Below are positions 32,963-44,269 of a DNA stretch of 64,000 nucleotides, in pieces. The DNA lies in assembly GCA_002778195.1 (NCBI GenBank), contig PCDI01000003.1, positions 682,001 through 746,000 of the forward strand, read 5' to 3'. Under the pieces are notes generated by a model. The model ran no database searches, was not told where the DNA came from, and was given only the letters and a program-made list of their open reading frames with translations. Position 1 is the first letter of the stretch, and every line of letters begins with the position of its first letter. This stretch comes from Raffaelea ambrosiae (lineage: Eukaryota; Ascomycota; Sordariomycetes; Ophiostomatales; Ophiostomataceae). The position numbers and the translations under genes were made by a program.

Positions 32963-35808
32963 ATGGGTTACACCGACGCCGACAAGCAGACGGTCAATAC
33001 GATCCGTATTCTCGCTGTAAGTTGCCCCGTGCCTGCTGCTGTCGCCCCTGCTGCCGTGCTGCCCCGCCCCCGCCTTGGTGCTATCGCAGCTTCTGCTGCC
33101 CAGCTTCACAAGTGCCTCATCTGTGCGCGGGGAGCTTGCTTGCGTTGAGCTCAGCCAGTTTTCATCCGAGAACAAGCTCAGTTCCATCATTGGTGTGCAT
33201 CGTGCATTTCGTCGAGACAGTCAATTGACCTTTTTTCCTTTTCCAGGCAGATGCCACCGCCAAGGCCAACTCCGGCCATCCGGGCGCCCCTATGTAAGCT
33301 TTTTCTCTCCTTCTTCTTTTTTCCTGTTGGCTCCTCTTTTTACGCTGGTAGCCCGAGCAAGGACACAACGAGGTGCACCATGCTGTGCTGGGACGCTCCA
33401 CAAGCAAGCTCAACCTCTCCGAGCGTCGGCCCCGGGGTCGGGCGCCGTCTGGTTGCGATAAGCTAGCTAGCTAGCTCCTTCAGCACCAGCTGGCGAGCAA
33501 GCCGAGCAAGGTGAAGGAGCAGCAAGATGCAGCAGCACAGAAAAAGAAAGCAAGATGCACACACGATAAAGCCGTTGACGCTAACCAATGTGTGCAATGC
33601 AGGGGCATGGCGCCGGTCGCCCACGTTCTTTGGAACCGTTTCCTGAAGTTCAACCCCAAGAACCCCAAATGGATCAATCGCGACCGCTTCGTCCTCTCGT
33701 AAGCTTCATCCTCCCCCCTCTGCTTGCGTGGCCGCCGCAACCGGCGTGCCGCAACACCCGCAAATCTGCAAATCGCGCAACCATGCTGAGACAGCTCTTC
33801 CCGGCAGGAACGGCCACGCCTGCATGCTGCAGTATGCTCTTCTCCACCTGTACGGCTTCGGTATCACCACCGACGACCTGAAGGCTTTCCGTGTAAGTTT
33901 TTGCGTCAACTCGGCACTTACTTTCGCTTCCTCCTCAAATTGACACCCCCCCCCCTCTCTCTAGCAAATCGACAGCATCACCCCTGGCCACCCCGAAGCC
34001 CATGACACCCCCGGCGTCGAGGTCACCACTGGCCCCCTGGGCCAGGGTATCTCCAGCGCTGTCGGTCTGGCCATTGCCCAGGCCCAGACGGCCGCCAACT
34101 TCAACAAGGAGGGCTTCCCGCTCGTCGACAACTACACCTACACCTTCCTCGGCGACGGCTGCCTGATGGAGGGCGTCTCGGGCGAGGCCTCGTCCATTGC
34201 CGGCCATCTACAGCTCGGCAACCTGATCGCCATCTACGACGACAACCATATCACCATTGACGGCGACACCAACGTGGCCTTCACTGAAGACGTCACCAAG
34301 CGCTACGAGGCGTACGGCTGGCACGTGCTGTCGGTCACCCACGGCGATGACGACCTCGACGGCATTGAGGCTGCCATCAAGGCCGCCCAGGCCGTCAAGG
34401 ACAAGCCGACTCTGATCAAGCTGCGCACCATCATCGGCTATGGCTCACTGAACCAGGGCACCCACGGCGTGCACGGCTCGCCGCTGAAGGCTGACGACAT
34501 CAAGCAGCTCAAGGAGAAGTTCGGCTTCGACCCGGCCGAGAGCTTTGTCGTGCCGCCGGCTGTTGCCGAGCTGTGCGCTAAGAAGGCCGCCGAGGGCGCC
34601 GCTCTGGAGGCCGAGTGGGAGCAGCTGTTCGCCAAGTACGCCGAGAAGTACCCTGCCGAGCACGCCGACCTGACCCGCCGCCTCAAGGGCGAGCTGCCCG
34701 CTGGTTGGGAGAAGTCCCTGCCGGTCTACACCCCGGCCGATCCGGCTGTCGCGTCGCGCAAGCTGTCCGAGACCGTGCTTGGCAAGGTCGAGGAGGTTAT
34801 CCCCGAGCTGATTGGCGGCTCTGCCGATCTGACGGGCTCCAACCTGACCCGGTGGAAGACCGCCGTCGACTTCCAGCCCCCCTCCACCGGCCTGGGCAAC
34901 TACGGCGGCCGCTACATCCGCTACGGTGTGCGCGAGCACGCCATGGGCGCCATCATGAACGGCCTTGCCGCGTACGGCACTCTGATCCCCTACGGCGGTA
35001 CCTTCCTCAACTTTGTTTCGTATGCGGCCGGTGCCATCCGTCTGTCGGCTCTGTCGCGCGTCCGTGTGATCTGGGTCGCCACCCATGACTCTATTGGTCT
35101 GGGTGAGGACGGCCCGACCCACCAGCCGATCGAGGTGCTGGCGCACTTCCGCGCGCTGCCCAACTGCTACGTGTGGCGCCCGGCCGACGGCAACGAGACC
35201 AGCGCTGCCTACCTGGTGGCCCTCAAGGCCCAGCACACTCCCAGCATCCTGGCTCTGTCGCGCCAGAACCTGCCGCAGCTGGAGAACTCGACCATCGAGC
35301 ACGCCTCCAAGGGCGGCTACGTCGTCCACGAGGACAAGGCTGCCAACATCACCCTCCTGGCATCCGGCTCGGAGGTCGGCATCGTCGTCGACACGGTCAA
35401 GTACCTGGCCGAGAAGCACAACATTAAGGCCCGTGTGGTGTCCCTGCCCTGCTTCGAGGTCTTTGACGAGCAGCCCCTGGAGTACCGCCTGAGCGTCCTT
35501 CCCGACGGCATCCCATCGCTGTCTGTCGAGGTCATGAGCACCATTGGCTGGGAGCGCTACTCTCACGAGCAGTTCGGCCTGAACCGGTTCGGCGCCTCTG
35601 GCCCGTACAAGGAGGTCTACGCGGTAAGTGCATCCTGCAGCCAATGCTGCATACACCAACTGATTGAGTTGCCCCATACTAATATATGCTGCAGAAATTC
35701 GAGTTCACCCCCGAGGGCATTGCCAAGCGCGCTGTGGCCACGATCGACTTCTGGAAGGGTGTGCCCGTCCGGTCGCCCATCAAGAAGGCATTCGAGCAGC
35801 TCAAATAA
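32963..35808 (+). CDS. TKL1: Transketolase
   Basis: Six exons: 32963-33016, 33247-33293, 33603-33698, 33808-33892, 33965-35623 and 35695-35808; 684 residues, the normal length. Transketolase moves two-carbon ketol units between sugar phosphates in the non-oxidative pentose phosphate pathway, using thiamine diphosphate and a divalent metal. Landmarks are NSGHPGAPMGMAPVAHVLW built across exons 2-3, the thiamine-diphosphate motif GDGCLMEG with following DDNHITIDG (about 157-195), GTHGVHGSPL near 265, and YIRYGVREHAMGA around the catalytic glutamate. The C-terminal domain ends VRSPIKKAFEQLK. All five introns use GTAAGT/GTAAGC-like donors; four crowd the first 930 bp. The leader is CT-rich, as in other highly expressed fungal genes. 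Coding sequence is strongly biased to C/G-ending codons, consistent with high expression. Cytosolic localisation is inferred. Confidence 0.96.
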
Positions 35809-36111
35809 ACGGAGAAACGATGAGACAATGGTAGCTTGTTGTTGATTACGACAGCTTGTTTTCACGGTAGGGTGGTGCAAAACAGTTTAGTGGGCAACTT
35901 TTGTGATTTACAGGTCGCCAAATAGATCCCTTTTTTAACCTTTTTTTTCCTCGTTTTTACATATGAACTATGAAAATTTGAATTGCAGACGAAAACTTTT
36001 CTTCTTCTCTCGGACTAGCCCACCATCTTCCGCTCCCAGCTCCGTGGGAGCCATCTATTCTATTGCATCTTCTCCACCGCTTCTACCTCTTTTCTGCTCT
36101 TTATCAATGTT
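35809..36111. other. Convergent intergenic region, transketolase / unknown protein
   Basis: 303 bp of 3' flanks with T-rich tracts; nothing else seen. Confidence 0.6.
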
Positions 36112-36750
36112 CTATCGATTTTTCCTCTGTTCTGCCACAAGTTCATGTTGGAACGCTCTACCGACTCGTTCTAACCGTGCTGTTGCTCTCCTGGCATCGC
36201 GTAGCGACTGCATTCCCGGTGCCGCGACCAGTCCCACAAGCAGCGGCGCACCGCTGGCCGGGTCGACCTCGTCGTCATACTCGTTGTCGTGGTAGTCAGC
36301 ATCAAACTGTTCGGTGATATTTCTCCCGCCTGGCACATCGCCATTCCTTGTGGGCCCCGTTGTCGGGCCCGACCCAGTTTGGGGCTGACGGCGGAGGTCG
36401 TGCGGGTCCATGTAGCTCTCAATTAAGACGGCGCCCGTATTGTAGGTGACGACCACGTGTTGTGGTGCTGTCATGGAGGCGTCTGTGCCTGGCTGTCCGT
36501 CTGGTAGCCCTAGCCCCAAGCGAGAAGCGGTGTCGCGTGCGCGCAAGGCGGTGGCGGCCAGGTCATTCAGGGCGGCGGCCCGTCTTCTTGAAGAGGCATT
36601 GTCGGCTGTAGAAGAAGCACCCTGGCGGCCAGCGCCTTGAAGGGTAGCCGTAGAAGAGGAAGGAGAAGCAGAAGACGAGATGATGGGTGTCAGTGTCTGG
36701 TCGCACAGGTGGAGTGCCAGGTCGGGATATTGAAGAGGAAGGCCGGCCAT
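36112..36750 (-). CDS. Unrecognised 212-residue protein, possible roadblock-like fold
   Basis: Single exon. I do not recognise this protein with confidence. The N-terminus MAGLPLQYPDLALHLCDQ looks helical, followed by a Ser/Thr/Ala-rich linker, a helix (RRAAALNDLAATALRARD), and two hydrophobic beta-like strands, HVVVTYNTGAVLIESYMD and GAPLLVGLVAAPGM, separated by a polar acidic loop of about 55 residues (DADYHDNEYDDEVD). It ends with an amphipathic helix LRDARRATARLERVGRAF. The helix-strand-strand-helix order resembles the roadblock/LC7 fold of LAMTOR or EGO-complex subunits, but this is pattern guesswork. No membrane segment or signal peptide. Reasons to accept it as real: an uninterrupted frame with biased third positions, a good ATG context after a purine-free leader, and placement between two real genes. 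It is divergent from the golgin-like gene. Confidence 0.6.
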   Translation of the reverse strand: MAGLPLQYPDLALHLCDQTLTPIISSSASPSSSTATLQGAGRQGASSTADNASSRRRAAALNDLAATALRARDTASRLGLGLPDGQPGTDASMTAPQHVVVTYNTGAVLIESYMDPHDLRRQPQTGSGPTTGPTRNGDVPGGRNITEQFDADYHDNEYDDEVDPASGAPLLVGLVAAPGMQSLRDARRATARLERVGRAFQHELVAEQRKNR

Positions 36751-37641
36751 GATTGGGATTGTGGAAGGGGCAGAAGAAGATAGAACTGGTGACTATAGAA
36801 CTGTAGGAAGGGGAACAAGAGAAGAAGAAGAAAGCCACCAGAAAGGGATATACACCTGCAAGACAGGGTCAAGAGAAAAGAGCACAGAGAGAAAGATAAC
36901 AAAGAATCGGGACAGGCCACACCGAATGACGTGAGGAAGCGGTCGATCAAAATCAAAGAGTCATTGAATCAAAAAAATCGGGCGTTCTTCTACCAGAGCC
37001 AAGCAGACGGTGAAGAGAGAAAACCGGAACTCGAATGGCAGGGAGAAGGAAAACAAGACAGGCAGGCAGCAGTTGGTCAACGTTTCTCTACAGCCGTCCT
37101 CAGGCACCTCGACATACTTTCCAACACGCTTTTTTTTTGTGATGCCTGCTGGGAATGGCCCCCAAAAAAGCCAGCTATTTTTACATGGCGGGGCATACGA
37201 TTTCAGATGCCAGCTCTTATTTATTAGTTAGGGCGAGTACTTCTGCCCCCACTGCCCAGAAGAAACGCGCTAGCCTATTTCCAAGGGACCTGACTGGACC
37301 TTCCCAAGCTACGGGAAGCTCTGGCTGGGGCTGGGACTACCGCACCCCGATAGGCGCAGCCGTCCGCGCCGTGGCGCTCGTCTCTCCCTATAATTAATTC
37401 CTGGTGACGTGTTTGCAACCGAAAAAGAGACAGAGAGGCCAGCAAGCTCATTTCACGTCACTCTCTTACCACGAACTTTTCGAATTCCAGACGACACAAC
37501 AAACACGCCCAAACACCCTCTTCGGACCGACTGAGATTCGACCCGATCGCGTTTTGCTTGTCTACCTACTCGAGAACAGACTGTGCATCAAAAGGGACAA
37601 TCGATCAAACCGCTCCTGCACTCTCGTCCATCCATCCAACC
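36751..37641. other. Divergent promoter region, unknown protein / golgin-like gene
   Basis: About 890 bp. The minus-strand leader near 36760-36900 is CT-rich. No gene or structured RNA found. Confidence 0.55.
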
Positions 37642-39608
37642 ATGGACAGCGAAAAGGCCAAGGCCGAGAAGTTGGCCGCGGCCAAGAAGCGGGTGCGTTT
37701 TGATGCTCGTGATTTTGAGATTCTCACGCGCGCATGAGCGTGTGTGTGTGTGTGTGTGTGCTCATTGACTAACTTCTCCTCATCTGCACATAGGTCGAGC
37801 AAATGAAGAAGAAGAAAGCTGCCGCCGGCGGCGGTGGTGGCAGCACTGCGGCCGCAGGCAAGAAGGATAAGAAGGACAAGGCTGGCAAGGAGAAGGAGAA
37901 GGAGAGCAAGACAGCCGAAGACGAAGAGACCGAGGCCAAGGAGGAGGAGGAAGAGGGGAAGAAGAAGGAAGAAGATACCAAAGACGACAACGAGGAAGCC
38001 ATCGACGAAGACACTGTCGCTTCGCCCACGGCTGCCGCTGCCTCCAAGCCGTCTCTTTCCGAACAGTCCCGCCTCCGATCGACCTCCTTCCGCGCCGGCG
38101 GTGGCCACGGTCCCATGAGCCCGTCGCCGGGCGACAGCGGCACGAGCGCGCACGACATCTATCTGAAGCAGGTGGCCCGCATCGAGGAGCTCGAGAAGCA
38201 GAACAAGAAGCTGGCCAAGGAGGTGGCCGATGGGGAGAAGCGCTGGCAGAAGGCCGAAGACGAGCTGGCGGATGTGCGGGATGGGCCATCCGGTGCGAGT
38301 GAAGAGGCAAAACTGGTGAGTACGAGGGGGGGGGGGGGGGGGGGGAGGGGGCGGACGATTTGCGTACAGGGTCATGTCCAGAGTCATGAACAGACATGCT
38401 AACTTGTCCAGAAATCCGAAATCGCTTCCCTCCAGCGGCAAAACGCCCAGCTGCAGGCCCGCAGCCGGCACGGCTCGTCGCCGTCCATCAGCGGCGGCTC
38501 GCCGGCGGAGTTCTCGGCGCAGCTCAAGGCCAAAGAGACGACCATTGAGACCATGGAGATGGAAATGTCGCGTCTGCGTGCACAGGTGGAAAGGCTGACG
38601 GTTGCGGGCGAGGAGGGCGCCGACGCATCGGCCGCCTCGCCCAGCGGCCATTCCAGACAAGACCAGGTGTCCGCGCTCGAGGAAAAACTGGCCCGCGCGG
38701 AGCGCGCGGCCGGCACGGCCCAGCGCGAGCTCGCCGACCTCAAGCGCAACCTCGACCGCACGGCCGAAAAGGCGGTCCGCGAGGGCAGCGCGCGCACCAG
38801 CGCCGAGACGCAGCTGCGGTCTCTCGAGGCCCAGGTCGCGGCGCTGACGACGGAGCGCGACGCGCTGGCCACCAAGGCCGACGCCCTCGAAAAAAAGGTG
38901 GCCACGCTGACTACGCTGCACAAGGAGCACGACGCGCGCTCCCAGGCGCTGCGGCGCGAAAAGGAAAAGGCCGTCCACGACCTGGCCGACCTGCGCACGC
39001 GTCTGGAGCGCGCCGAGGCCGAGTCTCTGCGGCTGCGCAAGCGGGACGCGGCCCACGATGGCGGCAGCGGCGGCACCGACGACGAGCATCTGGACGAGCT
39101 CGAGGACGAAGAGCGCCAGCGGCTGGAGCGCCGCGTGCGGGCTCTCGAGGCAGAGAATGCCGACCTGCGGCACGGCATCTGGCAAGAGCGGCGGAAAGAG
39201 ATGCAGGTCGGTCCGGACGACCTGCACCCGCACCCGCACCGCTTCAGCGACGTGGACCTGTCGCCGGCCGGCTACCGGGGCAAGGCCACGGCCGGGGGGG
39301 CCGGTGGCCTGGGCGATTTCTTTACCGCTTTGACCGGAGGAGGGAGCGGAAACGTCGCGGGCACTGCTGCTGCTACGATGGCCGGTGGCATGGCCGCCGG
39401 CGCCGGCGACGACGGCTTCTTGGACGACGACGACATGGACTTTGACGAGGAGGCGTACCGGCGGGCCCAGGAAGAGGAGGCGCGGCTGCGGGTGGAGCGG
39501 GTGCGGGAGGCGAAGCGGGCGCTGCGGAACTGGGAGGGCTGGCGGCTGGACCTGGTGGAGAGCCGGCAGGGCGGCGCCGAAGGGATCGGGCCGATCTTTG
39601 AGATTTGA
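37642..39608 (+). CDS. Golgin-like long coiled-coil protein (GM130/Bug1-type N-terminus)
   Basis: Three exons, 37642-37692, 37794-38315 and 38412-39608, all phase 0; 589 residues. Residues 1-25 (MDSEKAKAEKLAAAKKRVEQ, then MKKKK) resemble the basic KLAAAKKKL start of GM130 and its yeast counterpart Bug1. In GM130 this segment binds the tether p115. A Lys/Glu-rich low-complexity stretch follows, then a Ser-rich patch. From about residue 165 to 450 the sequence has heptad-rich coiled coil (RIEELEKQNKKLAKEV; LEEKLARAERAAGTAQREL; LEKKVATLTTLHKEH). A Gly/Ala-rich hinge precedes a conserved acidic-basic C-terminus (DDDDMDFDEEAYRRAQEEEA, ending GPIFEI). No membrane helix is visible. A role as a cis-Golgi tether is inferred from the N-terminus only; other fungal M-protein-repeat coiled-coil proteins look similar. 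Confidence 0.75.
37740..37760 (+). repeat. TG dinucleotide microsatellite in intron 1 of golgin-like gene
   Basis: Ten TG units, 33 nt before the acceptor; the branch site TGACTAAC lies just after it. Confidence 0.85.
38326..38345 (+). repeat. 20-nt G run in intron 2 of golgin-like gene
   Basis: Homopolymeric G starting 10 nt after the donor; a possible G-quadruplex in the pre-mRNA, and its length is likely unreliable. Confidence 0.85.
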
Positions 39609-41734
39609 GGGTTTGAGGGGGGGCGCCGAAACAGGTATGCTTTTTTCTGTATACTTGATGGATAGACTTGTTTGCTTTCAGTTATGAGAAGAGCAAGGGC
39701 GTGGGCGAAGGCGTGGGCGTCTGTGTTGGGCAGGGCCAAAAAGTCATTGTGCTGTACAACAACAATAAGAGTTATAGGGCGTTCTTTGCTTGTGTTTTTT
39801 CTTTCTTTTTCTTTTGTTTTTTCCAAATCTGAATTTCAAGTACAGGCAAACAGTGAAACACAATTCGTCACAGCCATCTGGCCGGTGGTTACGTCTATGT
39901 CTTGGGCGTCTCCGGATGCAGTTTGTGTCTATCCAGAGGTACGCTCAGCCGTGCTGTCTAGCGAGCAGGCAAGTCTCTGGGATTTTCTCGATGCTCTGTT
40001 TTCCAAGACACAGACAACGGGTCGGCCTAGCGCGGGATCTGGTCGCCGAAGGGCCCCCCCAGATCCAGGCTGATGGTGTGGGTGAGCCGCCCATGTCTGC
40101 CCAGCTGGACAGCCCGCGAGAAAATGGTGGCGGTGCGCCAGACAAGGCTGGGCCCAGGTCGGATCCTAAGGGGCACCAGCCCGAGCCAACCACAGGCAGC
40201 AGCGTGCCAGAGCTGTGTTGGCAAGTGCGGGGGGGTCTGTCAGCCTGCAGAATGTCTTCTTTCGCAATCCATCCTCAAAACGGACATACTATATTACACC
40301 AGACAGGCAGACAGAACGGAGTCAAACACGTCCACGATAGACAGCAGGATACGCCCAAGGCAACAGACAAGCGTCGAATCACAGCAGGCATGCAACCAAT
40401 AGAGTGTGGTCATTACAGTCCCTTGTATTGGCCGACTAAAGCTGGGAAGAGGAGGAATGGTACAAGAGAGAGAGAGGTTTGACGCTCCATGTCGTCGGGA
40501 AAGTGGGAGATGAGAAGGATGCGTAACAAAAAAGGAAGGAGCAGTCGTCCAGCCTGGTAGGTGGAGAGTCGTTCATAATAGTAACAGAGCCAAAAAAGAA
40601 GAGAGCACAAACTAGGGCAGAGGACCAGCCTCTCCTCATTGGGCAAGCCAAAAGACACACAATGCACACAGCACAAAGCCATCCACTCCCGAACACGGCA
40701 TTTTCTCCCCCTACCAGCTACCACTCTGTATAACTCTTTCTGGTTTGTTTCTTGGAGCTCTTGGTACCTCGTCTCTCTTCTCTCCAGACAAAAACACAGC
40801 ACAGATTCTGACAATAGGAGAACACAAAGAAGGAGCGTGGTGGCTGTGATACACTATCGAGTCCAGCCGAGAAAGAAATACAAGAACAAACGACAACGCC
40901 TGGTGGATGCAGTCCACAGTCGAGATGGGGATGGTAAAGGAAAGGACGGGGAGCCGTAGAAACACAAATCGAATAAGAAATACACGCATGAAAATTATTG
41001 AGAGAAGGGATATCGTAAGGTGAAAAAAAAAGGACGCAACCAACCAGACCGGAAAACCAACCAAGGCCAAGCACGGGGCCTGCAAACCACTTGGGATAGG
41101 GGGGATCCGAAGAAAAGCAGAAAGAGAAAAGCAAGCAAAAAAAAAAGAGAAGAAAGAGAGAAAAGAGAAAAAAAATGAAGAAAACAATGTTTATCCACCC
41201 ACCCAGCGGATATGCAGTGAATATATAGTGGCTCCTATCATCAAAACAAAACCAAACAGTCGAAAACCGCGAAAACGCCCAAACTCTGTCCGTTCCTCGT
41301 GTACCCGTCCATAATACAGAGCCCTAATAAACAAAGGAAAACATGAAGGCGGAATAAAGTAGAGCGTCACAACGAGAGCGAAGTAGAAAGCACGCAGGAG
41401 GGAGGAAGCCGGAGCATTATGAGGAGAGCACTGGAGACAATGCCGTGGGAGATGGGAGATTGGAGGGTCTGTAGCGAGGGGGAGAGGAGGGGAACTCTCG
41501 GTCAGTGGTGGGTGGGTATTTCGGCAGACGGCATCTCGAGCGCCGCACGACACAAGATGGAAAGTCGTCGTGGACGGGTCAGTCGTAGAAACAGGCAATG
41601 GCTGGATCGTAGTAGGTGGCGCCGAAAGCAGGGTGCATGGGCAGGGGCCCCGCAGCAGGAGCTGGCACAAGCAGGTCCAAAACCCCATCCAAGTTGGCCA
41701 TGCTCGACTCGTCAGAGGCAATGTCGTTCGGTCT
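39609..41734. other. Convergent intergenic region, golgin-like / C2H2 regulator
   Basis: About 2.1 kb between two 3' ends. Purine-rich low complexity at 40950-41190 (plus strand). No gene supported; it may include a long 3' UTR of the C2H2 gene. Confidence 0.5.
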
Positions 41735-43347
41735 CTAGCCAGCAACGATGCCAGCTTCCTCGGCCGCTGCAGTCGCTGCCAGAACGGCGTCTGCGGCCGC
41801 TGCGTTGCTCGCTGCGGTGCTCGCTGCGGTCGCCTCGGCCGCCGTCGTCGCCGCCATGGTCGCATTGGCTGCCTGCTGCAGCTGCGCGATCTGCTGCATC
41901 ATCGCCGCCGTCTGGCGCTTCTGCACCTCCACCTGGCGGCGCAGCTCCTCGTTCTCGAGACGCATCCGCTTGACCTCCTCGCGCAGCTCGTCGTTGCTGG
42001 TGCCGCCGTTGACTATGCCGTTGTGGCCATTGGTACCATGTTGGTGGTGGTGGTGGTGACTGCCCATGGCGTCACCTTCGTCTCCCATATCGAGCTCAAC
42101 GCCGTCGGCCTCGCCATCTCCCTCGTCCATCAGCGACGCAGTCCGTTTGCGGCCGCGGCCCGGCAGGAGCAGCCCGAGGCTTTCCATAGTCTTCGCATCC
42201 TCGTTCTCGTCTCCCGAAAGCAGCCCCGATGTCAGACCCGCTCCGTTTCCGCTCGCTCCGTTCGAGGACATGCCAGACGACGCAAGTGGCCGGAGGACGC
42301 TCAAGTTGGTCGTCATCAACGCATGCTGCTGGTTGCCGTCACCGAGCCCGACGAGAGCCATGGCCGAGCCCGGAGCGGGAGTCGCGGTGGTGGCTGCTGT
42401 GTGGACACGTCTGAGATGCTCGTTAAGATTCTCCTGTCGGGAGAATCCCTTGCCCGTGTGCCGCTTACATGTGGGATGTGGGCAGTGCAGGGGATTCCGA
42501 GGACCGCCGTGCTTGCCATGAACTTCACGTTCATGGCGCAGAAGACCACCGGAGTAGGTAAAGCCAGGCAGCTTTTCGCATCCTTCAGCAGTGCAGCGGT
42601 ATGGACGCTCGTGTTTGTCCATGTGCTTGCTATAGGAAACCGATGTGTCAGGTTCGGTATCAAGAAAACCACGCGACAGAAACAAAAGCAAAGACGAGGA
42701 GAAAAAAAAACTTACTTGTATTCGCATTTGCGTGAAAATTCCCGGACCTCTTCCGTGCAATCGGGTCTGGAGCATTGGTACATGCCCATGTGGTTCTTCT
42801 GAACGTCACGCTCCGGCTTTGGAATCGGCTTGATCCTGCCTGACGATCCGCCCGAAGGAGCCGAGAAACCGTTAGCAGCTGGAGTGGGCGTTGGTTCCTT
42901 CGCCGTCATGGGTGTCGACGCCGACGAGGACTGTGGCTGACGAACGGCTTCGGCCTCGGTGGTCATAGCGGCGGCGGGCGGTGCTGGGGTGCTCTCTGTG
43001 CTTGCGACAGAGGCTTCTTGTGATGCCATAGCGGCGGCGGCGGCCGCCGCTGCCGCTGCTGCTGCTGCCGCTGCTGCTGCTGCTGCAATCTCGGACGACT
43101 CGGGGTTCTCCTCGTCTACTTCAAGACGCGGTTGTTCGCTGTCGGCAAGCATGGACGAGTCACCTTGGTGATAGCTGTCAGCAACGGCTGCGGCGAGCTC
43201 GCCCACGTCTCCCACGTCACTCATGACTCCGTCCACATGCGTCTCTGGACTTTCGTCGAATCTGTCAACATCCCCTGCTTGGTCGATGTTGGGATAGCTT
43301 TCGTCCGCCAGGAACTGCGGGTGCCGCGACTCAAACACGATGCTCAT
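41735..43347 (-). CDS. C2H2 zinc-finger transcription factor with C-terminal coiled coil
   Basis: Two exons on the minus strand, 43347-42716 and 42629-41735; 508 residues. The junction completes an Asn codon inside the first finger. Fingers lie at about residues 193-295: MYQCSRPDCTEEVREFSRKC with HMDKH, then YRCTAEGCEKLPGFTYSGGL with HEREVH, and LHCPHPTCKRHTGKGFSRQE with HLRRVH. This tandem of fingers with wide spacers suits fungal DNA-binding regulators. The N-terminal 190 residues are acidic and Ser/Pro/Ala-rich with 19 consecutive Ala, a likely activation or repression region. Downstream are an RGRKRTASL basic patch (possible nuclear signal), a HHHHHQH tract and a coiled coil (ELREEVKRMRLENEELRRQV) followed by a Gln-rich then Ala-rich tail, suggesting dimerisation. 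Its target genes are unknown. It has a 5.2 kb gene-free upstream region. Confidence 0.88.
43030..43086 (-). repeat. Polyalanine-encoding tract in the C2H2 gene
   Basis: Nineteen consecutive Ala codons of mixed GCA/GCG/GCC/GCT usage. The codon mixture argues against very recent slippage of a single unit. Confidence 0.85.
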
Positions 43348-44186
43348 AATGCTGATCTGAGTGCTGCCCAGCTGGCTTATAGAGAGAACGTGGTGAAGGA
43401 GCGAAGGGTGTTCCAGTGAACTCGAAAAAGAGAAGAAAAAAAAACAGCTGGCAGTATCCTACACGGTCGAGACAGAGAGCAGAACAGAAAGCTCGAAGAA
43501 CGTGAACAAGATAGAATATCAAATGAGAAAGAAAACAAAGGTGGAAACACCCTAGAAACCACGAGAAAGAGCTGAAGAAACAAAAATATGTCTTAGACAG
43601 AATATAGAAAGGGGATGTCCGAAAGGGGGGGGTGACGAGAGTCAAGGACAGGTGAATCTGAAGAGGATCTGACAGAAAGGCAACAATAGTAAGGGAGAGT
43701 TGATTAAAAAATGAGAGTGTGAAAATGAGAGACGCGTCTGCACGCAAGCACCAAGCATATGAGGGCCAAAAAAAGGACGGCCCCTAAGAGCCAGCGTCTT
43801 ATGGTTTGTCCGCTCTCAAAAAGGATGCCCTAACAGCCGTTGGCCTAACTTTCTGTTGGATGGATGACGACAAGAAAGCTTGCGTCGCGTGGTTGGCGCA
43901 GCAGATTGTCAACGGGAAGAAAGGCGGGATTTCGCCGCGCTGCGGAACCTTGCAGGAGAGAGCCAAAAAAAATAAGGTATAGTATCTTAGTCTTTTCGCT
44001 GCTGGGGTTTCTGGGGTGGTGGTGGTTGGTGGTGGTGTGGGATTGGCGATGTGTGATTCTTGCCTGAGGTTGTTAACGATGGGAGACAAGGCAAAACAAG
44101 GCAAAAACAAGGCATCAATTTTTTTTGCTTCTCGTCCATAGCAAGGTGGGTAGCCGTATTTTGTGGGCTGCTTTAGTAATGCACGC

Positions 44187-44269
44187 TGACTCATCGGCTG
44201 GCAGCACACAAAGTTGACCTTGTTCCCGTGACTCCGTGACTCCGTGACTTCGATCACCGAGTCTGACTC
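44187..44269 (+). promoter_or_regulatory. Cluster of TGACTC bZIP-type sites
   Basis: TGACTCA at 44187-44193 is an exact Gcn4/CPC1 consensus. TGACTCC at 44229 and 44237, TGACTT at 45 positions within the same 8-bp array (44245), and TGACTCG at 44264 follow. The 8-bp unit GTGACTCC is tandemly repeated at 44228-44250. Site identity is clear; binding is inferred. Confidence 0.4.

Noticed and set aside
33461..33476. AGCT-repeat palindrome in transketolase intron 2
   Set aside because: A short GCTA tandem repeat makes a trivial palindrome and is likely without function.
37740..38345. CRISPR-like or mobile-element repeats in the golgin-like gene introns
   Set aside because: They are simple TG and G runs, common in fungal introns.
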